Shown: one piece after another, positions 63,652 through 64,000 of the stretch
Layout: each line of letters begins with the position of its first letter
Numbering within the stretch: position 1 is the first letter of the stretch
Source of the DNA: Salipiger bermudensis
Lineage (GTDB): Bacteria; Pseudomonadota; Alphaproteobacteria; Rhodobacterales; Rhodobacteraceae
NCBI RefSeq assembly: GCF_020171625.1
Contig: NZ_JAIUZY010000011.1
Coordinates: 62,001 to 126,000 of the forward strand
DNA: 64,000 bases
Direction of reading: 5' to 3'
Notes under the pieces: generated by a model
The model's database searches: none
What the model was told of the DNA's origin: nothing
Seen by the model: only the letters and a program-made list of their open reading frames with translations
Made by a program: the position numbers and the translations under genes

Positions 63652-64000
63652 GCCGGGTTCGCCAGATCCTCGACATGAACGCCTTCGACGCCTCGACCGG
63701 CGGGGACGGCGCGGTGAAGCGCCGGCTGGACAATCTCGGCGCCGCCTCAGTGCTGTTCTACCGCGAGCCGATCGAGATGGTCGCCGCCCGCGGCGCGTGG
63801 ATGGAGGCGCGCGACGGGACGCGCTACCTGGATTTCTACAACAACGTGCCCTCGGTGGGGCATTCCCATCCCGAGGTGGTCGCGGCGATCAGCGCGCAGG
63901 TGGCGCGGCTCAACACCAACACCCGCTACCTCGTGGAGATCGTCGACGACTATCTCGAGGCGCTGAAGGCCAAGCTGCCGCCTGACCTGTCGAACGTGGT
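63648..64000 (+). CDS. Class III aminotransferase-fold PLP enzyme, partial
   Basis: The first 117 codons are present; the gene runs off the right edge. The segment ARDGTRYLDFYNNVPSVGHSHPEVVAAISAQV is the conserved N-terminus of class III (omega) aminotransferases, and RLNTNTRYL resembles the phospho-lyase branch (AGXT2L1/AGXT2L2). The PLP lysine lies beyond the edge. ATGA overlap with the kinase suggests a kinase/phospho-lyase pair. Confidence 0.85.
   Translation, partial: MSRVRQILDMNAFDASTGGDGAVKRRLDNLGAASVLFYREPIEMVAARGAWMEARDGTRYLDFYNNVPSVGHSHPEVVAAISAQVARLNTNTRYLVEIVDDYLEALKAKLPPDLSNV

Overview
The window is 64 kb of GC-rich, densely packed chromosome from an alphaproteobacterium, most likely a marine Rhodobacterales (roseobacter-type). 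Pointers to this are the gene families (DUF3305/DUF3306 formate dehydrogenase locus, DUF6505/DUF6494 proteins, xox methanol cluster, TRAP and NitT-type transporters), the many 4-nt ATGA gene overlaps, and inverted repeats of a type I recall from roseobacters. No rRNA, tRNA, CRISPR array, insertion sequence or phage gene was seen.

Layout. 1-1.4 kb: end of a membrane-type GMC dehydrogenase with its Tat-exported small subunit. 1.4-2.2 kb: a gene-free, structure-rich stretch that appears to carry a CcsR/'cuckoo'-like small RNA with three CCTCCTCCC motifs. 2.2-8.8 kb: malonate catabolism (matB, malonyl-CoA decarboxylase, TRAP transporter) with a divergent GntR regulator. 8.9-11.3 kb: carboxynorspermidine (norspermidine/spermidine) pathway. 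11.6-16.4 kb: a DUF454 protein, a glycosyltransferase and a NitT/TauT-type ABC importer with a double-length permease. 16.4-19.7 kb: three overlapping genes for a membrane/envelope head-group pathway (flippase-like protein, LtaS-like hydrolase, CDP-alcohol phosphatidyltransferase). 19.8-20.3 kb: cytochrome b561.

20.3-45.4 kb is one large formate-oxidation locus: cofactor genes (DUF2478, fdhD, mobA, mobB, a DUF429-like/MoeA fusion, TusA-like protein), a sensor kinase, an Fe-S accessory block (DUF6505, ligase-like protein, Mrp, DUF6494, polyferredoxin), then DUF3305, DUF3306, a TorD-like chaperone, a 64-aa Tat peptide, FdhA, FdhB, FdhC, a WD40-cytochrome c fusion, a 41-aa membrane peptide, a response regulator without a GAFTGA loop, and a tungstate importer with its own HTH/PBP-like regulator. 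Together these would make, load, export and electrically couple a periplasmic Mo/W formate dehydrogenase to c-type cytochromes.

45.7-48.1 kb holds a large MscS-type channel. 48.2-61.6 kb is a lanthanide-dependent methanol-oxidation locus: XoxF, XoxG, XoxJ, a second c-type cytochrome, S-formylglutathione hydrolase and glutathione-dependent formaldehyde dehydrogenase on one strand, followed by quinoprotein-associated accessory genes (CxxxCW protein, beta-propellers, SRPBCC/MxaD-like, DUF3280, ABC-type binding proteins). With the formate dehydrogenase locus this gives methanol to formaldehyde to formate to CO2. No PQQ biosynthesis or calcium-type mxaF genes are in view. The right edge has a periplasmic helical protein, a kinase-fold phosphotransferase and the start of a class III aminotransferase-fold PLP enzyme, a pairing that suggests phosphorylation plus phospho-lyase breakdown of an amino alcohol.
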